A DNA stretch of 64,000 nt from Paracyclopina nana (GCA_019096065.1 JAGUCH010000002.1:2926501-2990500), one strand, 5' to 3'. Positions 48,901-61,433 are shown, counted from the first letter of the stretch. Program-made: numbers and translations. Notes: generated by a model not told the origin, from the sequence alone.

Positions 48901-51019
48901 GCTTTAGAAAAAGAGCAAGCAAAGCTGCCATAATCATGTATCAAGCATGGAAGCTAAAAGAAGAATTGTATGTGCCCTTCTGGCAAAGTCTGAGTATGGT
49001 GAAAAGGTCGTGCCAGGTCGGCTTTTGAGCTCGCTTACAAAAAAAGGAGTAGTTGGATAGATGAACATGGCGCAGACATTCAGCTTACTTATTGGAGGGA
49101 AAGCTGGAGAGCGCTCGAGGTTTGTGATGAGGGGGCGAAATTTCAGATGGCCAAAGACGACTAGAGGTCATATTACTTTGAAAAAGTGCCGGCTTTTAAG
49201 ACAACACTGACATTAGATGATTGGATACCAGAATACCAACAACTAGAGGTAAACGGTAAGCAACTCACTTTTATGCGCATTTTTTGTTGTTGTACCATCT
49301 TTGTTTGACCTTTTCATACCTTATAATCCACCTCATGGCAGTAATACATTTTCTTTAAAAAAATCTATGTGGAATTTTTATAGACTATATGTGACTTAAT
49401 GTGGCTGCAGTTTAAAAGTCTTTTGTATTTTATCAAATACCTTTTTGGAGTTGGAACTTAGGAGCTTATTTTCATTGTCAGTTAGTAACTAATAAGTGGA
49501 TGCTTAGAATTCATGTTTGCATCATCAGTTTAAAAGCTAGCTTGGTGACACAATTCTTATTTGAGATATGAGACATGAAAGTACGTTGCTATAATGGCTG
49601 AAGGTCGAAAGGACGCACGAACAAGTGGTTTGCTTTCTTTGACTTGCGTCTGATGCAACCTATACGTGTATGTGGTATTAGTTTAAGGAAAATATTACAG
49701 CAATGCCAATTCACCTCTTCATTGGCATGCTTCAGTTAAAAGTACTATTAGTATTTTTTTCTAGATTCAACTCCTGATAATTTGGTGGTTTTAGTCGATT
49801 TCATCAAAACATGTTTCTTGGGAGTTTTGCTAGAAAACAATCTTTTCACCAGACATGGCCCTTTTTAGAGCAAAAATTAGCCTGAAAATTAATTTCAGAC
49901 AAAGAGCTAGCAATACCATGGATGTTTCTAGCATTGAAACTTGATACTGTATACAATATACTGCACCCCTCTGAGAATTGAAGTTCCCAAGCTTATTTTG
50001 CTCCCATGGGAGCTTTTCCCCCTTAGCAACAAAAGTACTTGAAGCTTGAAAAATATTTTTCAAGTACCAATTTCGTCAATTCTCCCTTTACAACATTTGC
50101 AGACGTTTTCGAAGCTATTTTTTCCATTTTGGATCATTTCACTTGGTGGTCAAGTTGACCCAACAACCTGGCCTAATAAAAATAGAACCAAGTTTTGGCA
50201 GCTACCTGAATGCATACCATGAATGTCACCAATTGGCTTCATGACATGCATACGCACTGCTCCTCCCAATCTTGTTTTCCTTTCTCGTTTGCATGCTGAT
50301 TTTGCCCTTTGATGTACCTTGGAGTGATGCCAATTTCTTTGATACTTTATCAAAACAGCAACTGTTTCAACAGCATAAGTATCTTCATACTTAAGCCTCC
50401 TGTCAACACTTTGCAATTGACAAATGTATTTAGACAGTTTCAGCCAAGTCTCATTTAAAGCTCGTTTTTCACTCCTTTGTGTTTTTTCGCGCAATTACTA
50501 TAAGCACATGAAAAAAATTCCTCAAGTCTCATTGGTTTTCACTTTAAATCTGTCAATTCTCTGGCCAAGCCAAATGCACAATGGGAATCCCATTTTAAAA
50601 AATTGCTTTGCTGAGGATGCCCGAATCTTATAATTTTTCAAGCGTTAATACCCCAGTGTGCGCGTGTGTAAAAAGCTGGTCGCACGCTCATAGTTGAAAC
50701 AGTTTCAAGTTCAAAAAGTGGGCATTTCTCCTATTAGCTGTTTTCATGTGCGTTTCCCCAGTGTGTCGGACACGTGATGATGGTCAAGCTCAAAGCAAAG
50801 ATAGTACCGTAGTATAAGTATGAAAAGAGGCATCTTCTGCCCTTAATTTAAATGAGCAAGTTGAGCAGACAAGGCCAGTAAAACAAAAAAGCAAGAATAT
50901 TCAACTACAGCAACAGCGTAAAGCATAAGAAATATTCCACAAAAGAGAAAGTTTCAAAGTACGAATTTTTCTCTTTCAGAACCTGGCTTAAATAAAGAAA
51001 CTGGAGTAATTCTCGCAAA
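45989..51019. other. About 5 kb without recognised gene
   Basis: An open frame at 46319-46648 (+) ends at a donor-like CTAAG|GTGAGA but has no recognised domain or clear partner exon. The remaining frames (47.0, 48.4, 49.8, 50.2 kb) are short and unsupported. A CG-rich alternating tract (GCGCGAGCGCGCGCACGTG) lies near 48740. Confidence 0.4.
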
Positions 51020-53001
51020 ATGGAACGTAAGTGGCTACATGAAAAAATATATTTGCAAAATAAGTACATCATTATTCTTATAGCAAAATTTCGTATTCTG
51101 TTTGCCATTTTGGGATGCTTTGGCATGGCCATCGTTTATGGCTTTAAAGTCAACCTATCTGTGGCCATTGTGGCCATGGTGAACCAAACTGCTCTACATG
51201 AGGACAATAGTCATGATAGTGGACACCATGTGACTTCAGTCAATGACAGCTCTCCTATGGTGGTTGATGATTTGGTCTGTCAGGCTCCAGAAACTGATGA
51301 ACAAAAGACAAATGCTCCACCAGTAAGTCCAAAAATGTTGCATTTCCTTTTTTTAAATGTTTTGGTAAATTAATTTTTTTTAGAATGAAGATGGCCCATT
51401 GTTGTGGAGTGAGCCAGAACAGGGCTTGGTCCTGGGCTCCTATTTCTGGGGCTACTTAATCACCCAGATCCCTGGTGGAAGAATTGCTGAGATCTATGGT
51501 GGAAAATGGGTGTTCTGGGGAGCTGTGATTCTCAACATTGCAGCCACACTTCTCAGCCCCATTTGCTCCAAAGCTGGCTTCCAATATTTGATTATCATGA
51601 GAATACTCAAGGGATTGGGAGCTGGTGTCACTTTTCCTGCTATGAATGTCTTGATTGCCCAGTGGTCACCAAGCACTGAGAGATCTACCATGTCTGCTAT
51701 CATCTATGGAGGTAATTATTCTTGGCTGAAAAGCGTTTAAACAATTCCCTATAATTATAAATACAATCAAAGGTACTTCACTTGGAACTGTGTTGTCAAT
51801 CCCCTCTGCTGGAATCATTGCTGGAAGCCTGGGCTGGGAAGCTGTATTTTACATTCATGGAGGTCTTGCCACCATTTGGGTAGTATTGTGGGCCATTCTG
51901 GTGACTGACACTCCTGACGAGAACAGATTCATGTCTGATAAGGAGAAACAGTACATCTCTGACAGCAAAAACAATGTTGACCCAAATGCACCCAAAGATC
52001 CTCACTGCGTAGAGTCCAAAAAGGGAGGAGGCCCTGTCCCTTGGAAAAGCATTTTGACTTCTGTCCCATTCTGGGCTTTGTGCTTGTCTCATGCCTTGAA
52101 CAACTTTGGATGGTACATGCTTCTGGTTGAACTACCTCTCTTCATGAGAACTGGCTTGGGATTCAACATCAAAGATGTAATTTGAATCATCAAACCAATA
52201 TTATCACTCTGAACCTGATTAATCTCCTTTTAGAATGCTCTGCTGTCTGCTCTCCCATTCTTGGCCAATTGGCTCTTCTCCATTTTCTACAGCAGGACTT
52301 TGGACTATTTGGTGTCCATAAAGGTCATGAAGACAGTACAAGTGCGAAAAATATCAATGGTCATTGGTAAGGAAAGATTCGCCTGAAAGTGACTTGTATT
52401 TACAAAATCTATCTCATGCTCAGCTTCCCTGGTCCCTGGTGGGTGCTTGATTGGAGTGTGCTTCTCTGGCTGCAATGCCACGGTGGTTGTGGGCTTGATG
52501 ATTGTGGCCACTTGCTTCTATGGAACCATGTTTGCTGGAGTTTTCTCCAATCACACCGACATTGCATCCAACTATGCTGGTAAGCTAAAAAATAACCGCC
52601 GCGCTGGGTCTCCCAAGTTGCCTATCAAAACAGCGCAGCGCCCTCTACAAATATTAATCAAATATTTCAAAGGTCTACTGATGGGTATCACAAATATGGC
52701 TGCTACCATTCCTGGATTTGCTGTTCCTGCTTTAGTTGGCGGTCTCACTCATGGCGTTGTAAGTTCTTTAACACTGATCTTTTTTTTTCCAAAAAAATAT
52801 ACAAGTGTCAACCCTGATTTTCAGCCTGGTTTGGGACCCTGGCATAAAGTTTTTTACATCACTGCTGGATTGCTTGGGTTGGAATTCTTGGCATTCACTT
52901 TCTTTGCCTCGGCTGAAGAGCAAGAATGGAACAAGCCACCAAAAAAGGGGTTGACTGAGGACTCTGAAAAACAAGAGGAATTAGCCAACCTGTCCAAATA
53001 A
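51020..53001 (+). CDS. SLC17-family anion/phosphate transporter (MFS)
   Basis: Eight exons, all phases consistent: 51020-51026, 51084-51322, 51384-51711, 51773-52176, 52234-52366, 52424-52579, 52673-52758, 52825-53001 (509 residues). The first exon is only 7 bases (ATGGAAC|GTAAGT); splicing gives MEPKFRILFAILGCFGMAIV, whereas reading through gives an implausible start. Family signatures: YGFKVNLSVAIVAMVNQT in TM1, then a glycosylated loop; SEPEQGLVLGSYFWGYLITQ; GGRIAEIYGGKWVFW; RILKGLGAGVTFPAMN; SPSTERSTMSAIIYGG. Twelve hydrophobic segments are expected. It belongs to the large arthropod group called inorganic phosphate cotransporters/sialin-like, which move organic anions with Na+ or H+. The substrate cannot be read from sequence. 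The C-terminus is acidic (TEDSEKQEE). Confidence 0.9.
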
Positions 53002-53126
53002 ACGTTTTGTAGATCATGATGTAAATGTGTACTACATAAAAGAGGCTGAGTTTTTTTCAGGCTGGCACATTAGTCATATCAAGCAAAAAGAAAATGGAAA
53101 TGCACATAAAAAAGATAATTCAGCCC

Positions 53127-53415
53127 ATCCCAACCAGAAATTTTCCCAAGTTTTCTGAAAGTTATTGTAACGTGTTATCACTCCTTCGTTTTACCCAGGT
53201 TGAGTTTATGTCGTTATGTAACATTAACTTCCGTACCACCTATGAAAAAAATTTGAGAAAAATCGTATGTGACGCGGAAAATTTGTATTTTCGATTTTAC
53301 CAAGGTGTCAAGGCAGTTAATGTTACATAACGACTTGAACTCAATGTTGATAAAACGTATAAGTTTCACTGAGGGTTTTTTTGCCGTATGAGGGCCCAGA
53401 ATTTCTGGTTGGGAT
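53127..53415. mobile_element. Inverted-repeat element with ATCCCAACCAGAAATT ends (outer)
   Basis: ATCCCAACCAGAAATTTT at 53127 is matched in inverse at about 53398-53415 (AGAATTTCTGGTTGGGAT). A second, longer inverted repeat lies inside. No clear target duplication. Confidence 0.5.
53187..53357. mobile_element. MITE (inner) with about 45-bp inverted repeats
   Basis: CGTTTTACCCAGGTTGAGTT on the left pairs with reversed CGTTTTATCAACATTGAGTT on the right. The arms continue into a perfect TCGTTATGTAACATTAACT on both sides. It is non-coding and probably inserted in, or forms the core of, the 53127-53415 element. Confidence 0.6.
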
Positions 53416-53507
53416 ACGATAATTACCTTACCAGAAACCTTTATAACTTGAGAATGTTAAATAAAAACCGGTGTATTACCTCATTGGTATTATGTGCTAT
53501 TTTATTC

Positions 53508-54281
53508 GGCTGCGTCCCTTTTGCCCTTGGCCGTTTGCCCTTGGCCGTTTGCCCTTGGTACTTTTGCCCATTGAACTTTTGCCCATGGAGACTTTTGCCC
53601 TTGAAACTTTTGCCCATGGACACTTTTGCCCTTAGATACTTTTGCCCTTGGGACTTTTGCCCTTGAGGACAATTGCCCTTGAGACTTTTGCCCTTGGGGA
53701 CTTTTGCCCCCGAGGACTTTTGCCCTTAGGGACTTTTGCCCCTGGGGACTTTTGCCCTTGGGGACTTTTGCCCTTGGGGACTTTTGCCCTCGGGGACATT
53801 TGCCCTTGGGGACCTTTGCCCTCGGGGACATTTACCCTTGGGGACCTTTGCCCTTTTCGGACTTTTTTGAAGTTCTGATAGTTTGCTTTTAACCTACAAT
53901 TAGAGAATAATGAAAATTAAATCTGAATTTTGTCCGTGTGCGTGTACAAGGCCAATTGATCTACTGGACATAGTAAAAGCAACCAATAGAAAGTCCTCAT
54001 AGGCAAAAGTCCCCACAACCAAAAGACCTACAGCCAAAAGTCCCAAAAGGCCAATGTCACAAAAGGCAAAAGTTTAGGAGGGCAAAAGTTCTCAAGGGCA
54101 GAAGTCTCAAGGGCTTAAGTCCCCAAGGGCAAACGTCCCCAAGGGCAAATGTCTCAAGGGCAAATATCCTACAGGCAAAAGTTCCCAGGGGCAAAAGTCT
54201 CATGGGCAAAAGTCTCTACGGGCAAACGGCCAAGGGCAAATAGACCAAGGGCAAACGGCCAAGGGCAAAAGTCCTGAGACC
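53508..54281. mobile_element. Fold-back transposon of minisatellite arms, 9-bp target duplication ATTTTATTC
   Basis: 774 bp. ATTTTATTC occurs at 53499-53507 and 54282-54290. The left arm (about 350 bases) is a tandem array of variants of GGGGACTTTTGCCCTT, and the right arm (from about 54000) holds the same words inverted (AAGGGCAAAAGTC). The outermost bases are GGCTGCGTCCCTTTTGCCC and, reversed, GGTCTCAGGACTTTTGCCC. The spacer of about 130 bases is unrelated. No coding. Unit length wanders (11-18 bases) while TTTGCCC is kept. The 9-bp duplication and word style match the element at 34689-35211. Confidence 0.85.
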
Positions 54282-54599
54282 ATTTTATTCATGTTCTTCA
54301 TGATTGTCAAATATCACTTTTAAAAACTATGAAGAGTTGCGTGGTCGTAATTTTGAAATGTTCCGCCGGAACTTTTAGCCAAAGTCAGCTGACCTATGCA
54401 TTTTTATAGAGAACCAGAAGTGGCTTTTTTAGCCTATAAATTATTGAAAAAGTGGCGTTTTCTTCAAGTTTTACGCAGACTGGTGTGCTCTATACCTGAT
54501 AATACTTTGAAAGTTTACAGAGATGTTTTTGGTGTCCTAAAGTCTTGAAATGAAGGACTTGTGATAGATTGAGTCGCCATTTTCTCAGCTCGCTTGGAC

Positions 54600-57500
54600 A
54601 TGTCAGAGTCTGATTCCAGTGACGAATTCTTTGATGCTCAAGATGCTTCACCCAAAGCCAAGTAAGTTCACAGCTTTTTCAGAAAAATCAATTATTCTAA
54701 ATGTTGTTGTTAATTCTTAGCTTTCTATCCTTCACTCAAAAGATGGAATCTTAAAATTTTATTGAGGTCTGATTTGAAAAAATAGCAAAGTCTTCATTAA
54801 GTCATATTTGAGAAAAATGTAAGCCTAAAATTCAGGACGGCGGGTTCCAATTTTGAAACAGTGAGAATGAATTCAGGCTGAATGCTTTTAATACTGAATA
54901 AATTGAGTGAAATTCCTGATTTTTGAATAGCCCAAATCATGCTTGAGTAAGTTGAAAAAAGCAAATCATGCTTGAATAAATTGAATAAAATTGATGAAAT
55001 CAAGCATTTTTAACAATGATATGTGAATTGAGTCTGGCAAATTAGTGTAATATTATTTCAGTTCAAGCAGAATCGTTGCTCCAAACCCTTCAAGTCAACC
55101 CACCATTCAAATTTCCAAGGCCATTCAGCGACCAGAGTCATTGTCTCTGGATCTGGAAGCAGATGATGATGACAAGCCCATAGTGAGAGTTTTGCCAGAT
55201 GACATCACCGAGGAATTGGCAGCTTTGTCCCGAGTGGACGAAGAGCGAAATTCAAGGATTGCCAAGCTGGAAAAACTGCGGCGAGGCGAAGACATCTTGA
55301 CTGAAGAAGACTTGATTGATGCTGATGATGTCAAGGGCAAAGCAGCTGCATTGCCAGAATCGACTGAATCCTCTGTAGAAGGTGAAACTATTAGTAGGTG
55401 CTAAACACATGATGATCCATGACAAGTGTTGCCTGTTTCAGGTATTTACATCAGTGGTGCGAGACAAAGCCATCCTTTCAAAGTTATTGAACCTGAGCCG
55501 GATCGGCGATCCGTTTGCTCGGACTCAAGATCTTCCCATGGACGATCTACACTCATCAAGACAGGTCATGATGTGTCAAGATCTGAAGTCAAGTGGACTC
55601 CTGACGTAAGACTTCAAAATGACTTTTGAAGGTGATTATCAGTGCTTTTCCCCCCCAGGTTCCTATACGTGAAGTGACTCCTTCAAGCACCTGGCAAGGC
55701 ATTCCAGACATTGTTTCCAGCATGATCAAGAATGATGCCATGCTTGAAAACATTCCTGGCTCATCGACGAGAAGTGAGGTAATAATGGGACCTCCAATTC
55801 GTCCTCCACGTCGAGCGAAAAAGTCACAAACTCCCTCATCAGAGGTTAGATCCCCACTTGAATAATCTCAAGTGCACTTCGTTTCATCTATTTCCTCCTC
55901 ATTTCTCATTGTTTCTAACCTTTCTGTTGCTGTGGAGCCAAAAAAGGAGTCGCTTACTCATGAAGGGTATCTTGAGAATTTCTCGACAACTTCTTGCAAA
56001 AACTAGCGCAATATCTCACTAGAACTTTTTGGTTTCACTTGTATGCTTTTCCAAATCACCACCTTTCTACTATTATATCATAGCTCGATGACAATGATTA
56101 TTCGAGCCTCGATGAGGCCACATCAACCACCTCGACCACTCTCGCTGTTGTTTCTTCGCACAAGAAAGTCACCACACCAAATCAGCCTTTTGACCTATGC
56201 AAGGTCAACCTTATAACTCCTGAGAGTTCCATTGTTGACCTTCGCATGCTCTCACCTCCCATCATTTCTCCTCAATACCAAAAGTGTGCCTTGACCTCGA
56301 GATGTTGCGCACTCACCTCTTTGTTCGTCCTCTTCTTGTTTCTGTTCAACTTTGCCATTTACTCTTATGTTTTCTACATGGCCCACAAGGCTGGAACCCC
56401 ATTTTGAGTTTGTTTCATGATTTTGTTTTTTCTTTTTCTTTTGTCTGTTTAGATATTAACCCCAACCACATGCGCACATGACACAGCTGATGATGGCAAT
56501 GTTGATGATGATACGTTTGTTATGTTGAATTCTCCCAAATACCATTTCACTTCCACACCCCGATTGATCATGCATGTTGCTTCTGATGACCCCCTGCCCA
56601 GTCCGGCCTCAACTGTGGCCTCATTAACCAGAGAGCTCGAGGACACTTTGCAGACCCTTGACCTTCAGGCTGCAATGCGTGGACAGTTTGTAGTCAAGCC
56701 GCAGGTATTTTCGACCAAACTTGTTAAAACTTTGTTAATGTCCTTCAGACTGATCACATAAGCGACACATGGCATGAACTTGATTCAAAAACTGCTATTC
56801 ATAGCTATGTACGAAGGAGTGATTGTTTGCAGTGTTGATGTTGGATTTTGTGTGTCAATTTTTTGCATCATTTGCCATCTAAACCTGCTGCTTCAATAAC
56901 CACTTAGATGGCAAAAAAGTGGGAATCCATGTCAAAAAGTTGAACTGTTGAGTTAGAACATTCCAGTTGATGTGCACAGGATTTTCCTTGTGTTTGCACT
57001 CGCGTTTTTCACCTGCTTCCCTTCGTATTAGAAAATAATTATTTCCAAAGTGTACAGACTGTAATTTAAGAGATGAGAGCTGCTCGTGTGGTATCAAAGT
57101 CAAATTAAAAATAAGGGTATTTGATTGCCTGCTCTCATTTTTTAGGACGACGAGAAAAGTCGAGGTGAAGGCCAACTCAAGTCCTTATTGAATTCCTTAT
57201 CTATTGACGACGACGACGAGCCTTTGGCGCCACTCAAATCCAGAGATGATAGTAAAATATGCATGTTTACTCTACTGCAAGCCAAATTTGCATTTTATGA
57301 TGATTTGCAGGTCTAGAAAGACAGGGGTCAAAGTATAATAGCTCTGAGCGAAAAAGCTTCAAGTCTTCTGATGGACGAAGGTCGAGCAGTTCAGTGGCAC
57401 CTTCGGTTGTTCCACTCAATTCGCAATCATTGGGATCCAACTATGCCTCTGCCACGTCCGGATCATCGTCCGGTGGAAAACGTTCAATTCATTCCGGAGG

Positions 57501-60111
57501 ATCGATTGATTCAGGCACCCGAGACATAAGCGGCCTCACGAAGCAGATGAACATGTTTTTGAGGACGAAATCTGATTCCGGAAAACGGCTTGGGGATGAG
57601 GTAAAAAACAAACAAAATAATTTTTGTGCTTTGATGACCTAAAAAGCAAATGAAAAATAACGTCAATTTTTTACAATTCCATGTGTGTTGTCGTGCGTAT
57701 AGGAATCAGATGTAAGTACAACAATACGTAGCTTTTCATGGATTATTTTTTGTGGCTTTATCCACATTTTTTGCATTTTTTTAATATATACATATTTTTG
57801 AATTTTGGTCAGAGTGGATTGTTTACGTCCAGTTTTACTTCCAGGACATTTTGAAGCAAATCAAGGTGAAAAACCTGGATACTGGCGAGGAAATGAACCT
57901 GGTCGAAGCCGAGGATCAGCTACCCCAATCGATTAACCCGTTGTCACTACATATCATGAGACTTACCTCGGAATACGTTAGGTAAATTGTTTTGAATATT
58001 ATTCAAAGAGGCGAATCTACTATTCCATCATTTTCAGCGGGGATAGAATAACATCTCGTGACTCTGATACAGAATCCATGGTGAGCTCTGTCAGTGGATA
58101 CACACTGGGCTCCAAGAAGAAGAAGAACACAGTGAAAAAATTCCTTGGCTCCATCTCCAAGAGAACCACCAACCTATTGCCCACCATTGAAAAGAGCAGC
58201 AAAAAGGATCCCATCGTGACCGAAGATGTGGAGAAGATTGGCAGATTTGCCACCGAAATCAAGTCCTCTGAGGGCGTGCCAGTCCCTTTGAACAGTGACG
58301 GAAAAGGCCTCGTCTTCAAGCGCATTCAAGCCCACAAATCCGGACCTTTCGACTTTGAGGGAATCCAATTCGCGCAAGAATTGTCTTCGCCTCATTTGGG
58401 GCCCATTTGGTGCATGAAGTTTTCCCAGTGTGGCCAATTATTGGCCACAGCTGGTCAGGTACTAATCCTTCTGATAATTACTAAAATTGAATTACAATTC
58501 CCCTTTTTTGGCAGGATACGATATTACGTATTTGGGTACTGAAGAACTCGTTCAATTACTTCAATGACATGCGAAATCGGTACAATGCCACCGAAAAGTC
58601 CGCCTCGCCCACAAATTCTTACGAAAATGTGATTTCTGACATATCTGACGTAGAAAACAAGAAGAGCAGCTTCATTTTCATGGACCGTCCATTTTGCCAA
58701 TATAATGGACACACCTCAGACCTCTTGGACATTTCCTGGTCCAAAAACTACTTCATACTCACTAGTTCAATGGACAAAACGGTTCGATTGTGGCACATTT
58801 CAAGGCGCGAATGCCTGTGCTGCTTTCAGCATATCGATTTTGTCACGGCCATTTGTTTCCATCCGAGGAATGATCAGTTCTTCCTCTCTGGAAGCCTCGA
58901 TGGTAAATTGAGGCTGTGGAACATTCCGGACAAAAAAGTGGCACTATGGAATGAGGTGGATGGTAGCTCAAAGCTCATCACAACTGCAAACTTCATTCAG
59001 GTACTTTGAAATAGGTTTAAAAACAAGAAAAATATTTTGCTCGAGTCTTGTCATTTTTGCACTTGAACAATGAGTTGTTTTTGTTGAACTTTGCATCACT
59101 CGCACAATATGCTTTGAAAATATCCGCAGTTTGCTCATTCATTGTTTATTCAGCTTTGGTCATGCTTCAATTGAATTGGTCGTAAATGAGTTTAACATAA
59201 CGAAAAGTGCGAAATGATTTTCGTTTCAGAATGGGAAATTTGCGGTGGTTGGCACATATGATGGCCGGTGCATTTTCTACAGTACTGATCAGCTGAAATA
59301 CTACACCATGATCCATGTGAGGTCAGCAAGGGGCAAAAATGCTCAAGGTCGCAAGGTCACAGGGATCGAGCCCATGCCTGGAGAAGATAAGGTAAGTGCT
59401 GCCATTTCTCATAACTCATGCCATCATAGTTCACATTCTATTTTGGCAGATTTTGGTCACCTCGAATGACAGCCGGATTCGACTGTATGACTTGAGGGAC
59501 TTGTCACTGTCGTGCAAGTACAAAGGCTATGTGAACAGCAGCAGCCAAATTCGAGCCTCATTCAGGTAAATAGAAATAGTCATTTATTCAAGTCGCCCAC
59601 CAATGTTTTAATCCTTTTGGCTTAGCCATGATGGAAAATACATCACAGCCGGATCTGAGAACCAGTGTCTCTTTCTATGGCGAACTCACTACGAGCCCAA
59701 CAATTTGACTGTGCGAAAAGACAGAAACAGCTATTACGAAGCCATAAAAGGTAAGGACTGCAATTCGCAAAGAAAATTCCCTGCACATTTGCAAACATTC
59801 CAGCTCACAATGCGGTGGTGACGTGCTCAGTGTTCACGCCAAATCCGCAGCTCATTTTCGACCAATTGAACTCTGGCATGAGCAGCGCTGAAGAAACGAT
59901 TTGTGAGCAATCCAACGAGCTTAGCAAAGCAGATTGTGCGAGCATGAGCAAGTTCAACACAAACAACTCATCGTTCAAGAGCAAAAATGACAAGGCCAAA
60001 GAAAAAGCGAACCAGGGAGGACCTGGATACGCTGTCATTTCCGGAGATTATGATGGGGGAATCAAAGTGTTTCTACATGCTGTCAAACCAAAACATAGCA
60101 GTCTACCTTGA
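54600..60111 (+). CDS. WDR44: WDR44 (rabphilin-11)-like WD40 protein
   Basis: Sixteen exons in phase: 54600-54661, 55062-55381, 55442-55605, 55659-55844, 56084-56203, 56453-56704, 57146-57251, 57311-57600, 57703-57711, 57845-57981, 58038-58458, 58515-59000, 59230-59391, 59450-59565, 59626-59750, 59804-60111 (about 1087 residues). Near the N-terminus DSSDEFFDAQDASP has the acidic flank and core of an FFAT motif (VAP binding). PPIRPPRRAKK (about residue 230) is an SH3-type proline motif, as in WDR44. Then come the conserved LDTGEEMNLVEAEDQLPQSI and PLSLHIMR, a basic KKKNTVKKFLGSIS, and the WD40 propeller (GPIWCMKFSQCGQLLATAGQ; NGHTSDLLDISWS; DKTVRLWHI; DGKLRLWNI). WDR44 is a Rab11 effector on recycling-endosome tubules. 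Exon 9 is a 9-base microexon (ESD). An alternative terminal version of exon 5 is listed separately. Confidence 0.9.
56084..56407 (+). other. Alternative terminal exon of WDR44 with membrane anchor
   Basis: If the donor at 56203|GTCAAC is not used, the frame stays open for another 67 codons to TGA at 56405-56407. It gives NLITPESSIVDLRMLSPPII, then a Cys/Leu/Phe-rich hydrophobic helix (SLFVLFLFLFNFAIYSYVFY) and a short end MAHKAGTPF. One transmembrane segment nine residues from the C-terminus is a tail-anchor topology. The open frame is longer than expected for an intron of this AT content. Existence as a transcript is inferred. Confidence 0.45.
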
Positions 60112-60531
60112 AAACCTTGCAAAAAGGTGAAAAATGAGGTTTTCTCATAGAGTACCTTATGATGACGACTCTCAAGTTGCTTTCGCTTGATCTGTTTTAT
60201 TGATGATGATATATGCTAGTGTTATTTGCTGTGAATTGATGTTTTATGGTGATCTGATTTTCTGCTAACGGCGAGATGCAATGAAATGAATAATACCATT
60301 ATAAATGCTGTGACACTGCATAGTTTCTTCTGAAAGCTTTCAAACTAATCTTGGAGAAGAGGATCCAGAATCAAACTTCTTGATTTAATCCAGCCTACTT
60401 TTGCAAAAGTTTGTGCAAAATTAGGGACTTTGGAGGTTTATGGCAACTTTACAGGCTGACATTTTTATTGGAACAAAATATCGCCACAATGATTCTAACG
60501 CCATTTTTTTTTTTGAAAAATGTCAATTATT

Positions 60532-60931
60532 TTAGGCATTTCTGTCATCCAATTCATTAGCCAGTTGACAGCTGACGCAAGCTCCACAACACCAGGCTGC
60601 CATGCAATCATTGCCAGTTGACCCATCGATTTGGTATTGGTCCCTCACCTTGCCACGTAGCAAAAAATAGGAATGCAGGGTACGCAGCAGGTTAGAATGA
60701 AGAAAAGCGGGTAGCTTTCACCAATTCTGCTGGCATTGTCTCCCATTTGGCAGGGAAGGCAGCAATATCCACAGCAGCCTTTTAAAAAGTCATAATTTTA
60801 ATCTCTGCTTTTTTCTAGTGTAGAAAGACATAATAGTAAATTTTGAGAGGCTTACAATTAGATACGCTATTGAAGCAGCCGAAAAGGCCATTGTTCCATT
60901 CGCCATTTCCTTGGCCTTCACCGTTTCCCAT
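60532..60931 (-). CDS. PLAC8/cornifelin-type Cys-rich protein, frameshifted
   Basis: Exon 60856-60931 starts MGNGEGQGNGEWNNGLFGCF and is phase-compatible with 60532-60778. Together they encode the PLAC8 signature: a Cys cluster CCCGYCCLPCQMGDNASRIG, a hydrophobic middle (FFILTCCVPCIPIF), then RGKVRDQYQIDGSTGNDC and the closing AAWCCGACVSCQLANEL, about 107 residues. Between IPIF and LRGKV the frame shifts: a run of six T (plus-strand AAAAAA at 60662-60667) would need seven. All downstream residues are conserved in the shifted frame, so a sequencing or assembly slip is more likely than decay. PLAC8 proteins are small membrane-associated proteins of varied roles (cell size, metal tolerance). The Gly/Asn-rich N-terminus is typical. 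Confidence 0.75.
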
Positions 60932-61433
60932 GGCTTTTCTAGGGCACAAAAGAAATTTGAAAGCCTTTGCTATTTGTGAGAGTGCTAATGCACTGTATAC
61001 CTTGATGTTGCGTGCTAGTGCAGAAATGGGTGTGTGATTCAATTTTATGCGGATATCTTATCAGCGAGGTAGAACCTTGGCATTATCACTATCAGCACTG
61101 AATAACAAAAGTCAATATGATTCACTCAACTCCAAAAGTGATTCACAAAATTATCCAATCAGATTGCACCTAATTTCTAGAGTACTTTTCTTTGAGCCTT
61201 CTTTTTCAAGTCCCAAGCTTGCCAAATGCAAATGAAGAAGTTGACAAAAAGTTTTTGGCACTGACACCTAATCCTCTTTTTATTGGGGATGAGACTTTGT
61301 CACCAAGTAGCTTAAATTGGACTGTTTTACGTACACTCCAACTCATTTTTGGATCTAGGCCACGATAAATGCGTTAAGGCTGCTTGAATCATTAAAAATT
61401 ATTTATTCCACTATTTTTTCATAGAAAAAATCT

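Noticed and set aside
52182..52583. Alternative frames inside the SLC17 gene
   Set aside because: They cross introns; the spliced frame gives the full conserved transporter.
53388..53892. Open frames reading LPLGTFALGDFCP or GQKSPRAKVPKG repeats
   Set aside because: They run along the minisatellite arms of the fold-back element; reading frames follow from the repeat, not from a gene.
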